A stretch of 64,000 bases of DNA, from NCBI RefSeq assembly GCF_001424345.1, contig NZ_LMPF01000023.1:63006-127005 (forward strand), in the 5' to 3' direction. Positions 7,839-15,918 of this stretch are shown here, piece after piece. Positions within the stretch are counted from its first letter, which is position 1. Every line of letters starts with the position of its first letter. This DNA is from Burkholderia sp. Leaf177 (GTDB lineage: Bacteria; Pseudomonadota; Gammaproteobacteria; Burkholderiales; Burkholderiaceae). The notes below the pieces were generated by a model. That model made no database searches. It was not told the DNA's origin and worked only from the letters and a program-made list of their open reading frames with translations. A program made the position numbers and the translations under genes.

Positions 7839-7872
7839 TGGTCGTAAATCTGTCATCGCAATTGCGTAGGAT
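7839..7872 (+). promoter_or_regulatory. Probable Pho box and -10 element
   Basis: The 18-bp site at 7839-7856 (TGGTCGTAAATCTGTCAT) matches the PhoB consensus CTGTCATAAATCTGTCAY at 15 of 18 positions, with a perfect second half. Exactly 10 bp downstream is a -10-like TAGGAT (7867-7872), the spacing seen in E. coli pho promoters, where PhoB replaces the -35. The predicted transcript would start about 30 nt before the GTG at 7912. PhoB control is an inference from the match and spacing. Confidence 0.55.
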
Positions 7873-7911
7873 CGCAGTCTCCCGCCGCTCCATCACTGCA
7901 AGGAGTTCATC

Positions 7912-8115
7912 GTGAAGAGTTTTCAAGCGCAGCGCGCCGTAGCTCGTGACACCATCCGGTCAGCCGACACAGCGTACGAGTCGCAAGTGTTCAGCGAGCC
8001 GAACGAGGCACGTGCAAAGACGGCTCAGGACGTCTACGCCGATTCACTCGACATTCCGCTCAATCATGGCGGCATGATGGATGCCGTGCGCGACGCAGTT
8101 CGAGCGAATCTATAA
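7912..8115 (+). CDS. Small hypothetical protein, 67 aa
   Basis: A GTG-initiated frame with AGGAG 6 nt upstream. The product is hydrophilic, with no signal peptide, membrane helix or cysteine. Its C-terminal third (PLNHGGMMDAVRDAVRANL) looks like an amphipathic helix. I do not recognise the family. A Pho-box-type promoter lies directly upstream and an excellent intrinsic terminator 13 nt downstream, so it is a self-contained single-gene transcription unit. If the Pho box is real, the protein is made under phosphate starvation. Confidence 0.65.
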   Translation: MKSFQAQRAVARDTIRSADTAYESQVFSEPNEARAKTAQDVYADSLDIPLNHGGMMDAVRDAVRANL

Positions 8116-8128
8116 AGCAGCAGCATCG

Positions 8129-8169
8129 AAAAAAAGCGGCGCCTCGGTGAAGAGAGCGCCGCTTTTTTT
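8129..8169 (+). terminator. Intrinsic terminator, bidirectional
   Basis: A 14-bp stem (AAAAAAAGCGGCGC at 8129-8142 with its complement at 8156-8169), a 13-nt loop and seven T on both strands. It serves the 67-aa gene and the convergent DUF985 gene. Confidence 0.9.
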
Positions 8170-8183
8170 CGTCTGCAAAGCCT

Positions 8184-8684
8184 TCAGAAGTTCGACGCAG
8201 GACCTAAACGACGGATCAAATCCGCGTGTTGCGGATTCGCTTTGACCAATACGTCGATATCGGCGAGTTCGAACTCGCTAAATTCGAAGCCCGGCGCGAC
8301 CGTGCAGCCGACCAGTGCAAAGGACTCCGGATCGCGTAATTCCGCCGCGAACCAGTGCCCTGCCGGAACGACCGCCTGGAACACGGCATCGGCATGAACC
8401 AGCGCGTTGCCGAGCCGATGCGCATGCAAATGGCCGGTTGCGTCGATAACGTGAATGTTGATCGGCTCGCCGGCGTAGAAGTGCCAGACTTCGTCCGATC
8501 GAATCCGATGCCATGCCGAATGCGCGCCGTCGCAAAGCATGTAATAGATCGAGGTGGATGCCGAGCGTCGCTCCTCCGGCGATTCCTCTCGCGAAACCGC
8601 GTCGGCGCCACGAAAGGTTTCGCGAAAAAACCCGCCTTCAGGATGCGGCTGAAGCTTGAATTTTTCGATCAGCACGTCGCGCAT
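8184..8684 (-). CDS. Cupin-fold protein, DUF985 family
   Basis: A 166-residue DUF985 protein. The family N-terminus (KLQPHPEGGFFRETFR) is clear, followed by SIYYMLCDGAHSAWHRIRSDEVWHFYAGEP with likely metal-site histidines and GHWFAAEL. The fold is a double-stranded beta-helix; substrate unknown. The start at 8684 is preferred over an ATG at 8693 because AAAGGA stands 8 nt before it but directly abuts the upstream ATG. It is the last gene of a unit with an ABC-2 exporter, separated by 12 nt, so it is translated from the same message. Confidence 0.8.
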   Translation of the reverse strand: MRDVLIEKFKLQPHPEGGFFRETFRGADAVSREESPEERRSASTSIYYMLCDGAHSAWHRIRSDEVWHFYAGEPINIHVIDATGHLHAHRLGNALVHADAVFQAVVPAGHWFAAELRDPESFALVGCTVAPGFEFSEFELADIDVLVKANPQHADLIRRLGPASNF

Positions 8685-8696
8685 AGTTCGCATCCT

Positions 8697-9458
8697 TTAC
8701 GATTTCAGCTTGTAGCCGGTCTTGAAAATCCACGCGACCACGCCGATAAACACAGCAAGAAACACCAGCGTCATGATGAGGCTGACTTCCACGCTGACAT
8801 CGGCGATACCGTAGAAGCTCCAGCGAAAACCGCTGATCAGGTACACCACCGGATTGAACAGCGCGACGGCTTTCCAGAATGGCGGCAGGATATCGATGGA
8901 ATAAAAACTTCCTCCCAGGAACGTCAGCGGCGTGATGATCAGAAGCGGAATGACCTGCAACTTCTCGAACCCGTCCGCCCAGATGCCGATAATAAAACCG
9001 AGCAAGCTGAACGTGACGGCCGTCAGCAGCAGGAACACGATCATCATGAACGGATGATCCACGTGCAGCGGCACGAACAACCGCGCGGTCGCAAGAATGA
9101 TCAGGCCGAGAATGATCGATTTGGTCGCGGCCGCGCCGACGTAACTGATGACGATCTCCAGATATGACACGGGCGCGGACAACAGCTCGTAAATGGTCCC
9201 GGTGAACTTGGGAAAATAGATGCCGAACGACGCGTTCGAAACGCTCTGGGTCAGAAGCGAAAGCATCACGAGGCCAGGCACAATGAACGCGCCATAACTT
9301 ACGCCGTTCACTTCGGGAATGCGCGACCCGATGGCCGCGCCGAACACAACAAAATATAGCGACGTGGAAATCACCGGCGAGATAATGCTGCCCATGATCG
9401 TGCGCCACGTGCGCGCCATTTCGAACTTGTAGATAGCCCGGACTGCATGAATATTCAT
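8697..9458 (-). CDS. ABC-2 type exporter permease
   Basis: A 253-residue inner-membrane protein with about six transmembrane segments and the ABC-2 signature region around residues 165-200 (LLIITPLTFLGGSFYSIDILPPFW). It pairs with the ATPase encoded just upstream; the two frames overlap by 4 nt (ATGA), a sign of translational coupling. Such pairs (YadG/YadH, NodI/NodJ type) export polysaccharides, drugs or unknown compounds. The substrate cannot be deduced here. Confidence 0.9.
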   Translation of the reverse strand: MNIHAVRAIYKFEMARTWRTIMGSIISPVISTSLYFVVFGAAIGSRIPEVNGVSYGAFIVPGLVMLSLLTQSVSNASFGIYFPKFTGTIYELLSAPVSYLEIVISYVGAAATKSIILGLIILATARLFVPLHVDHPFMMIVFLLLTAVTFSLLGFIIGIWADGFEKLQVIPLLIITPLTFLGGSFYSIDILPPFWKAVALFNPVVYLISGFRWSFYGIADVSVEVSLIMTLVFLAVFIGVVAWIFKTGYKLKS

Positions 9459-10381
9459 TTCTTCTCTCCGACCAGGCTCACGAAAATGTCTTCCAGCGAG
9501 CTCTGCGTCGTTTGCAGGTCCTTGAACTGGATGCCGTTATCGGCGAGATCTTTCAGCAATGTGATGATGCGGCCGGGTTCGTCCTGCGCGTCGTAGGTAT
9601 AGGTCAGCTCGCAACCATCCGCCGACAAAGCCAGCCGATACCCGCTCAAACCCGCGGGAATCTGCGTGATTGCATCTTCCAGTTGCAGCGCGAGTTTTTT
9701 CTGGCCAAGCTTGCGCATCAGTTCGGCTTTTTCCTCGATCAGGATGATTTCACCGCGATTGATCACGCCAATGCGATCCGCCATTTCCTCGGCTTCATCG
9801 ATGTAATGCGTCGTCAGGATGATCGTCACGCCGTTCGCCTTCAGGCCGCGCACCAGGTTCCACATGTCGCGGCGCAATTCGACGTCGACGCCGGCGGTGG
9901 GTTCATCGAGGAAAAGGATTTCCGGTTCGTGCGACAAGGCCTTCGCAATCAGCACGCGCCGTTTCATGCCGCCGGAAAGCGTGACGAGCTTGTTGTCCTT
10001 CTTGTCCCACAGCGACAGCGAGCGCAGCACTTTTTCGATATGCGCCGGATTCGGCGGTTTGCCGAACAGGCCGCGGCTGAACGAAACGGTCGCCCATACG
10101 GATTCGAAGGCGTCGGTGGTCAGTTCCTGCGGCACGAGGCCGATCATGGCGCGGGCGGCGCGGTAGTCGGAGATAATCCCGTGACCGTTGACGCGCACGG
10201 TGCCTTCCGTGGGATTCACGATCCCGCACACAATGCTGATCAGCGTGGTTTTGCCCGCGCCGTTCGGTCCGAGAAGCGCGAAAATCTCGCCGCGGCGGAT
10301 GTCGAGCGAGACATTTTTCAGCGCCGTGAAGCCGGACGCATAGCTCTTCGACAGATTCGAAATTTCGATGATGTTTTGCAT
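9455..10381 (-). CDS. ABC transporter ATP-binding protein (ABC-2 exporter, YadG-like)
   Basis: A 308-residue ABC ATPase with Walker A GPNGAGKTT, signature LSGGMKRR, Walker B ILFLDEP and D-loop AGVD, the DrrA/NodI/YadG type. A C-terminal region after about residue 220 is typical of ABC-2 drug or polysaccharide exporters. The ATG at 10381 is chosen over one 27 nt upstream because homologs begin close to the first beta-strand (IIEISNLSKSY). It overlaps the permease gene by 4 nt and probably forms an operon with it and the DUF985 gene. Confidence 0.9.
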   Translation of the reverse strand: MQNIIEISNLSKSYASGFTALKNVSLDIRRGEIFALLGPNGAGKTTLISIVCGIVNPTEGTVRVNGHGIISDYRAARAMIGLVPQELTTDAFESVWATVSFSRGLFGKPPNPAHIEKVLRSLSLWDKKDNKLVTLSGGMKRRVLIAKALSHEPEILFLDEPTAGVDVELRRDMWNLVRGLKANGVTIILTTHYIDEAEEMADRIGVINRGEIILIEEKAELMRKLGQKKLALQLEDAITQIPAGLSGYRLALSADGCELTYTYDAQDEPGRIITLLKDLADNGIQFKDLQTTQSSLEDIFVSLVGEKK

Positions 10382-10506
10382 GGCCGCCAAGATAGCAGAA
10401 AGCGGCATATCGTTCGCAAGCGGGCGGGATTACTGATCGGCCGATCCACGCCAATCCGGCGGGAACGTGGCTTGCAACATTTTCCGGCAACGATCTGGAG
10501 GCGGTC

Positions 10507-10938
10507 ATGACCGATTCACCCAAGCAATTCGATCTGCAACGTTTTGTCGATGCCCAGAATCCGCTGTTCGAAACGGTGACATCGGAGCTCGAAACCGGCA
10601 AGAAACGCACGCACTGGATGTGGTTCGTATTTCCGCAAATTCAGGGACTTGGACACAGCGAAATGGCGCGCCGCTACGCCATAAATTCAGTGGACGAGGC
10701 GCGTGCGTATCTCGATCATCCCGTGCTCGGGGAACGCCTGCGCGTGCTGACGCAAATTGTGAACGCGCTCGAAGGGCGTTCGGTGGAGCAGATTTTCGGC
10801 TATCCGGACGATCTGAAATTCCATTCGTCGATGACCCTGTTCGCCCACGCCGCCACCGACAAAACCCCGTTCGAACTTGCGCTGAACACCTATTTCGGCG
10901 GCGAACCGGATGCGGGAACGGTGGCGCGGCTGAAGTAA
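10507..10938 (+). CDS. DUF1810 family protein
   Basis: A 143-residue soluble protein of the DUF1810 family (YbiA/calpastatin-annotated group without experimental basis). Diagnostic segments are FVDAQNPLFETVTSEL, KRTHWMWFVFPQIQGLG, YAINSVDEARAYLDHPVLGERL and DDLKFHSSMTLFAHA, in family order and at full length. RBS GGAGGCGG is 4 nt upstream of the ATG. It is transcribed divergently from the ABC exporter genes. Function is unknown. Confidence 0.85.
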   Translation: MTDSPKQFDLQRFVDAQNPLFETVTSELETGKKRTHWMWFVFPQIQGLGHSEMARRYAINSVDEARAYLDHPVLGERLRVLTQIVNALEGRSVEQIFGYPDDLKFHSSMTLFAHAATDKTPFELALNTYFGGEPDAGTVARLK

Positions 10939-11111
10939 ATCGACAAGGTCTGTAAGCCAAAACGTTACAATTCGCGTCGGCGTTCTTATTCGTGTCCGGC
11001 AGATCTCACAAGGATTCGCGGTTCGGTGCGCCTCTGGCCGCATTTATCGATGGCATGGTCAGCACTTTCCATTTTCGCCGCCTCCTTTAAATCAGCCAGG
11101 ATCGTCCCAGC

Positions 11112-12071
11112 ATGCTTTCGCGTGTCACCTGCCTCTTTCCCCTTTGGGCCGTGCTTATTTCGGTCGTCGCCTACTTTTCGCCAGCCTCGTTCACGGGCAT
11201 TGCGCCTCACGTCACCACGCTGCTTACCATCATCATGTTCGCGATGGGCGTCACGCTCTCCTTCGCCGATTTCCGGCGCGTGTTCACGCGGCCGGCGCCG
11301 GTGATCGCGGGTATCGGGCTGCATTACCTCGTGATGCCGCTCGCCGCATGGGTGATCGCGAAGGCGTTGCGCATGCCGCCCGACCTGACGGCCGGCATGG
11401 TGCTGGTCGGGAGCGTCGCGAGCGGCACGGCGTCCAACGTAATGATCTATCTGGCGCGCGGCGACGTGGCGTTGTCCGTCACCATCAGCGCGTTATCGAC
11501 GCTCGTCGGCGTATTCGCCACGCCCTTGCTCACGCGGCTTTACGTGGATGCATCGATTGCCGTCGATGTCCACGGCATGCTGATGAGCATCGTTCAGATC
11601 GTGGCGCTGCCGATCGTCGCCGGCTTATTCATCAACCAGTTTTTCAACAAGCTCGTGCGCGCGGTCGAACCAGCTTTGCCGATCATTTCGATGCTCGCCA
11701 TCCTGCTCATCATTTCCGCCGTGGTCGCGGGGACGCAAAAAAGCATTGCGTCGGTCGGCCTGCTGGTGATGTTCGGCGTGGTGCTGCATAACGGCATCGG
11801 CTTGCTGGGCGGATATTGGGGCGGCCGTTTGCTTGGCTTCGACGAAGCCGTCTGCCGGACATTGGCAATTGAAGTTGGAATGCAGAACTCGGGCCTTGCG
11901 GCGACGCTCGGCAAGCTTTATTTCACGCCGATAGCAGCGCTGCCGGGTGCGCTGTTTTCGGTGTGGCACAACTTGTCGGGTTCGTTGCTCGCCGGGTACT
12001 GGGCGGGACGCCCGGCGAAGGGATCGACGCAGGAGCTGGAAGCGGCGAAGGGGTCGCGGTTGGAGGTTTGA
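11112..12071 (+). CDS. Bile acid:sodium symporter (BASS) family transporter
   Basis: A 319-residue polytopic membrane protein with about ten hydrophobic segments. The BASS-family motifs are present: GVTLSFADFRRV (residues about 46-57), SVASGTASNVMIYLARGD, and EVGMQNSGLAATL in the core domain that forms the sodium sites. Bacterial members carry organic anions such as pantoate or 2-keto acids with Na+; the substrate here is not determined. No obvious RBS precedes the ATG at 11112, and a slightly different start is possible. Single-gene unit. Confidence 0.85.
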   Translation: MLSRVTCLFPLWAVLISVVAYFSPASFTGIAPHVTTLLTIIMFAMGVTLSFADFRRVFTRPAPVIAGIGLHYLVMPLAAWVIAKALRMPPDLTAGMVLVGSVASGTASNVMIYLARGDVALSVTISALSTLVGVFATPLLTRLYVDASIAVDVHGMLMSIVQIVALPIVAGLFINQFFNKLVRAVEPALPIISMLAILLIISAVVAGTQKSIASVGLLVMFGVVLHNGIGLLGGYWGGRLLGFDEAVCRTLAIEVGMQNSGLAATLGKLYFTPIAALPGALFSVWHNLSGSLLAGYWAGRPAKGSTQELEAAKGSRLEV

Positions 12072-12122
12072 ATCCAGAACGGCCGATACAACAAATTGTC
12101 GTATCGGTCCGTCTCCTCTTGC

Positions 12123-12704
12123 TTACCCTCCCTGCAGCGTCTTCACCACCTCCTCCGTCGACCTCACCCGCCCCATTCGCGGGAAAATATTCGCAATCAC
12201 GAACGCGTGAGCCTCGGCGTTCAGCGACGTCATTGCGTCTTCCGCGAACACGAGTTCATAACCGCGATCGAACGCGCCACGCGCCGTGGACTCAACACCG
12301 AAGTTCGTCGCGATACCGCTCATGATCACAGTCCTGATGCCCTTGCGGCGCAGGTGCTGCTCCAGATCCGTGCCATAAAATGCGCCCCACTGCCGCTTCG
12401 TCACCACCACGTCTCGCTCCTGCACGCCAAGCTCCGGCGACAACTCGGATGCGTTTGCCGGCGGCGGCGGAGAACCCTTGGGCGGCGCGGTGGAAGCATC
12501 GGCGGGAAGATGCAAAATCCCGGCGAGATCGACCCGCACCCAAACGACCAAACCTCCTTTCGCTCGCACCGCGTTGGCGAGTTGCACGCTGTTCGTGAGG
12601 ACATCGGCGGCAGAATGCGGCCCAAGCGGCCGCGCCAGAATGCCATGTTGCAAGTCGATGGCAACCAGCGCGGTGTGCTCAGGATTGAGTTCGAGACGAG
12701 ACAT
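12123..12704 (-). CDS. Isochorismatase-like hydrolase lacking the catalytic cysteine
   Basis: A 193-residue isochorismatase-superfamily protein. The catalytic Asp (D17, VAIDLQ) and Lys (K103, VTKRQWGAF) are in place, as is the GIATNFGVESTAR loop with the conserved non-proline turn. The residue that is the nucleophilic Cys in nicotinamidases and related amidases is Gly (G136). True isochorismatases such as EntB and PhzD also lack this Cys, so vinyl-ether hydrolysis or another Cys-independent reaction is possible. The start at 12704 has GGAG 6 nt upstream. It is divergent from a cupin gene. Confidence 0.85.
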   Translation of the reverse strand: MSRLELNPEHTALVAIDLQHGILARPLGPHSAADVLTNSVQLANAVRAKGGLVVWVRVDLAGILHLPADASTAPPKGSPPPPANASELSPELGVQERDVVVTKRQWGAFYGTDLEQHLRRKGIRTVIMSGIATNFGVESTARGAFDRGYELVFAEDAMTSLNAEAHAFVIANIFPRMGRVRSTEEVVKTLQGG

Positions 12705-12863
12705 GTCAGCTCCAATTAAGAAAACGTGCGGGAAACGTGCGCAAAACAAAACGCTCGAAAATGTGAGGACAGTCTCATATTTTACGCGTTTTATCGAACG
12801 GCCGCAGAACGCGTGATTTCACCTTATATTAGCGATTGACGATGGTTCGAAAGGGGAACGAAC

Positions 12864-13130
12864 ATGGAACGCGACGACTTCATCGAAATGCTTGCGCGCG
12901 AGGGTTTCCAGACGACCGTGCTGGTCGAGCGCGAGGCCGGCGCTTCCATGGACGATCACGTCCACCCGTTCGAAGCAAAGGCGTTGATCCTGGAAGGCGA
13001 GTTGACGCTCGAGGTCGCGGGCCAGGAAACCCGCTATGAAACCGGCGACGTGTTTCATCTTATGGCGAATGAAGCACACAGCGAACGATACGGACCCGAA
13101 GGCGTGTGTTATCTCGTCGGGCGAAAATAG
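12864..13130 (+). CDS. Small single-domain cupin
   Basis: An 88-residue protein consisting of one cupin barrel. Motif 1 is DDHVHPFEAKALILEGEL with the H-x-H pair and Glu; motif 2 is ETGDVFHLMANEAHSE with the second histidine. These give a typical 3-His/1-Glu metal site. RBS AGGGGAA lies upstream of the ATG. Its partner or substrate is not evident; the neighbour on the other side of the promoter is the isochorismatase-like hydrolase. Confidence 0.85.
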   Translation: MERDDFIEMLAREGFQTTVLVEREAGASMDDHVHPFEAKALILEGELTLEVAGQETRYETGDVFHLMANEAHSERYGPEGVCYLVGRK

Positions 13131-13144
13131 GCTTTCTCCAAAAC

Positions 13145-13178
13145 GACAGATGGCCGGCTATGCGGCCGGCCATCTGTC
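13145..13178. terminator. Strong hairpin between convergent genes
   Basis: A perfect 14-bp stem, GACAGATGGCCGGC (13145-13158) with its complement (13165-13178) and a 6-nt loop. There is no T tract, so it is either a weak terminator or a barrier to convergent transcription between the cupin and the transporter gene. Confidence 0.55.
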
Positions 13179-13205
13179 ATGTCGCGCTAACTTCGCTTCG
13201 TTACA

Positions 13206-14510
13206 TCAATCCTTCACCACCGATGCAAACGGCATATCCACTGGCGCGGATGAGTGCTTCTGCTTATGCGCTTGCCGCATTGGCTTGAGCACGAATAGCG
13301 CAAGAAGCGCAGACGCCGCAGCCATCCCCGACGCCAGCATGAACACCGCGTGCCAGCTTCCCGTGGCCGCCGTGATCACGCTGCTAAAAGGCACCAGCAA
13401 CGCGGCCGTTCCCTTCGCCGTATAAAGCAGACCAGCATTGGTCGCAGCGAACTTGGGACCGAACGTATCGCCGCAAGTCGCCGGAAAGAGGCTATAGATT
13501 TCGCCCCAGGCGAAGAACACGATCCCGGTCAGCACCACGAACGCAACCGGACTTTGCCCGTATTTCGAAAGCAACAAAATACCGATTGCTTCGATGGCAA
13601 ACGCCATGAACATGGTGTTCTCGCGCCCGATCCTGTCCGATATCCATCCGAAAAACGGCCGCGTCAGACCATTGAGCACCCGGTCGATGGTCAGCGCGAA
13701 CGTGAGCGCGGGCAACGTCAATCCGAGGATGGAAACCGGCGAGTCGTGCAAGCCGAAGTCTTTCGCGATCGGACCCAGTTGCGCGGTCGCCATCAATCCG
13801 CCGGCTGCCATCATCACGAACATGAGGTACATGACCCAGAAGATCGGCGAGCTCATCACCTGCTTGGGCGTGGCGTTGTAGACCGCTTTCTTTAACGCGC
13901 TCTTTGCGTTTGCGAGCAAGCTGGCGGGCGGCGCGAACAACGCCATGCCCAGGAAGAAAACGATCAACCCCTGGCCCAGGCCGAACCAGAGGAAGGTCGC
14001 TTCGTAGCCGCTGCTCTTGATCATGTGCGCGATAGGCACAACCGTCGCCGCAGAACCCGCGCCGAAACCTGCTGCGGTGATGCCGGCCGCCAACCCTCGT
14101 CGATCCGGAAACCACTTGAGCGCGTTGCCCACGCATGTGCCATACACCGCGCCTGCACCCACGCCACCGACTGCGGCCGCGAAGTACAGCATCGGCAAGG
14201 AAGCCGAGATCGAGTTGAGCACCCACGCAGCCGCGCACAGCAAGCCGCCTACTACCACCACGGGACGTGGACCGTATTTATCGACGAGATAACCTTCGAT
14301 TGGAACCAGCCACGTTTCAGTCACAACAAAAATCGTGAACGCTACCTGGATGGCCGCACGGCCCCAGTGATGCTTTTCATCGATCGGATTGACAAACAGC
14401 GTCCAGCCGTACTGCATGTTCGCGATCATGGCCATGCAGATCACGCCGAACACGAGCTGCACCCACGGCGATGCCAGGCGCGACTCTCCTACCGGGCGAT
14501 TCGTTTCCAT
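13206..14510 (-). CDS. MFS transporter, oxalate/formate antiporter (OFA) family
   Basis: A 434-residue, 12-segment major facilitator. It starts at 14510 with AAGGAG upstream. OFA-family features are the N-terminal WVQLVFGVICMAMIANMQYGWTLFVNP, the loop DKYGPRPVVVVGGLL, GTCVGNALKWFPDRRGLAAG, and the second-half FGWISDRIGRENTMF. OxlT exchanges oxalate and formate; other members carry monocarboxylates, so the substrate is uncertain. The gene lies directly downstream of an NhaR-like LysR gene on the same strand, with its own promoter and the regulator's terminator between them. Confidence 0.85.
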   Translation of the reverse strand: METNRPVGESRLASPWVQLVFGVICMAMIANMQYGWTLFVNPIDEKHHWGRAAIQVAFTIFVVTETWLVPIEGYLVDKYGPRPVVVVGGLLCAAAWVLNSISASLPMLYFAAAVGGVGAGAVYGTCVGNALKWFPDRRGLAAGITAAGFGAGSAATVVPIAHMIKSSGYEATFLWFGLGQGLIVFFLGMALFAPPASLLANAKSALKKAVYNATPKQVMSSPIFWVMYLMFVMMAAGGLMATAQLGPIAKDFGLHDSPVSILGLTLPALTFALTIDRVLNGLTRPFFGWISDRIGRENTMFMAFAIEAIGILLLSKYGQSPVAFVVLTGIVFFAWGEIYSLFPATCGDTFGPKFAATNAGLLYTAKGTAALLVPFSSVITAATGSWHAVFMLASGMAAASALLALFVLKPMRQAHKQKHSSAPVDMPFASVVKD

Positions 14511-14603
14511 CACTGTCTCCTTGGCATTTGCTGCCTTGTATTCGCGACGCCGAATTGACGTCTGCCTCATCGTCATCTCAAATTACGAGTGGCGATGGGA
14601 TAC

Positions 14604-14631
14604 ACAATATGTGATATATCAAGTAAGTCAA
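14604..14631 (-). promoter_or_regulatory. Promoter for the OFA transporter with palindrome in the spacer
   Basis: Read on the minus strand: -35 TTGACT (14631 to 14626), 16-bp spacer, -10 TATTGT (14609 to 14604). The spacer contains a perfect 10-bp palindrome TGATATATCA (14612-14621), a plausible repressor site since a bound protein would sit between the two promoter elements. The predicted start is about 90 nt before the ATG. Confidence 0.45.
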
Positions 14632-14725
14632 GTGAAAGAAAGTTCAGGGTTTTCACCAGATCGGGTTACTACTGAAAGAAATATGAAAGATAAATGCAGA
14701 TTATTGCGACGACTATTCGATGGGC

Positions 14726-14757
14726 AAAAAAAAGCCCGCAGGCATGCCTGACGGGCT
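14726..14757 (-). terminator. Intrinsic terminator after the NhaR-like gene
   Basis: On the minus strand the stem AGCCCG...CGGGCT encloses a perfect palindrome CAGGCATGCCTG and is followed by eight T. It separates the regulator's transcript from the downstream transporter. Confidence 0.85.
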
Positions 14758-14893
14758 GAGGCGTGGTACGCGACATGGCAGTCCGCAACACGTAAGTTCG
14801 TTATATACGAAAGCAAAACGTAATGTAAGCTATTTTTCGTTATTATTTTGTAAGACGAGATCGAAAGTTTTGCCGGGATAGGGAGGGCGATTT

Positions 14894-15787
14894 TCATGCA
14901 TTGAACAAGGTGCTCCTTGCGGCATTCATGATCGATGAAATGGCGGGATGGCTGATGCGCTTCTCTATCGAGATCGCGAAGAACTCCTCAACGATCGTCT
15001 CTATATGACCAATCTCCCGCAAGCCGTGTTCACGTTTAAGTTGCGCCGCGAGGATTGTCGGAGCGAACAAAACGCCGCGACCTTCACGGCCAAAGGCGAG
15101 TGTCAGCGCGCTGTCATCGAATTCCCCGACTATGCGCGGCGCGATTCCCTGCGACTTGAGCCAATGATCCAGCTTTCTTCGCACGGCAGAGTCGTTACCC
15201 GGCAGAAGCATCGGCATATCACCGAGCGACGCAGGGTACGACCTCGCGCCACGCACGGCCAGCGTCTTGGGCGCGAAGCAGCTCAATGTGGATCGGCCGA
15301 GCAAATGGTTGAACGCCTTCACGTTCACGTCGGGAGGAATCGGCGCATCGGCAATGATCAGGTCGAGTTTATGAACGGCGAGTTGCGACAAAAGCGCATG
15401 AAGCTTGCCCTCATGGCAGATCAGTTTCAACGAGTCAGAAAGGTTCAGCGCCGGTTCGAGCAAGCGGTACGCGACCGTCTTCGGCACCGAATCCGCCACG
15501 CCCACGCGCAGTTGCGTGCGTGCCGCTTCCTTCTCCTGCCTGACCGCGCTTTCGAGTTCGGCGCCGAGCGAGAAGATTTCATCGGCGTAATCGAGCGCAA
15601 GGCGCCCCGCGTCAGTGAGTTCGAGATTGCGGCCGCTTTTCTTGAAGAGCTTTTTGTTGAGCGTGTCTTCAAGCAATTTGATCTGTCCGCTGAGCGTTTG
15701 CGGCGTGATATGCAACTGCTCACCCGCACGTGCGATGCCACCCGCGCGCGCGGCCACCCAAAAATAATATAAGTGCTTGAAGTTCAT
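14894..15787 (-). CDS. nhaR: LysR-family activator, NhaR type
   Basis: A 297-residue LysR regulator whose N-terminus (MNFKHLYYFWVAARAGGIAR, then AGEQLHITPQTLSGQIKLLE) is the hallmark of the NhaR branch, an activator that senses Na+/Li+ in E. coli. The winged HTH spans residues about 1-60 and the co-inducer domain about 90-295. There is no nhaA antiporter beside it; the adjacent same-strand gene is an OFA-family transporter, so the regulon here may differ. NhaR assignment rests on the N-terminal match. Confidence 0.8.
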   Translation of the reverse strand: MNFKHLYYFWVAARAGGIARAGEQLHITPQTLSGQIKLLEDTLNKKLFKKSGRNLELTDAGRLALDYADEIFSLGAELESAVRQEKEAARTQLRVGVADSVPKTVAYRLLEPALNLSDSLKLICHEGKLHALLSQLAVHKLDLIIADAPIPPDVNVKAFNHLLGRSTLSCFAPKTLAVRGARSYPASLGDMPMLLPGNDSAVRRKLDHWLKSQGIAPRIVGEFDDSALTLAFGREGRGVLFAPTILAAQLKREHGLREIGHIETIVEEFFAISIEKRISHPAISSIMNAARSTLFNA

Positions 15788-15918
15788 TCCGGCCTCGTAA
15801 GCGTCATTCGATACATCGCTTTTTCCGAACTATAAACCTTGAAAATACGAATTTTACATTAAGCTTACTTGCTATACATTGAGGCTTCGTTATCGATCAG
15901 GACGAAGGAGCCAGGAGA

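Larger units (their letters stand above)
7420..7911. other. 492-nt gene-free region upstream of a small protein gene
   Basis: Besides the hairpin at 7493-7532, the region contains a CRP-like site TGTGA-N6-TTACA at 7738-7753 and the Pho-box-type promoter described separately at 7839-7872. The rest (about 7540-7730) shows no gene, no conserved RNA fold I recognise and no repeat. Confidence 0.5.
14511..14893. other. Intergenic region between the LysR and OFA genes
   Basis: These 383 nt are AT-rich for this genome. They contain the promoter and palindrome (14604-14631) and the LysR terminator (14726-14757). The remaining segment 14758-14893 is 3' trailer of the LysR transcript; no gene is visible in it. 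Confidence 0.5.
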
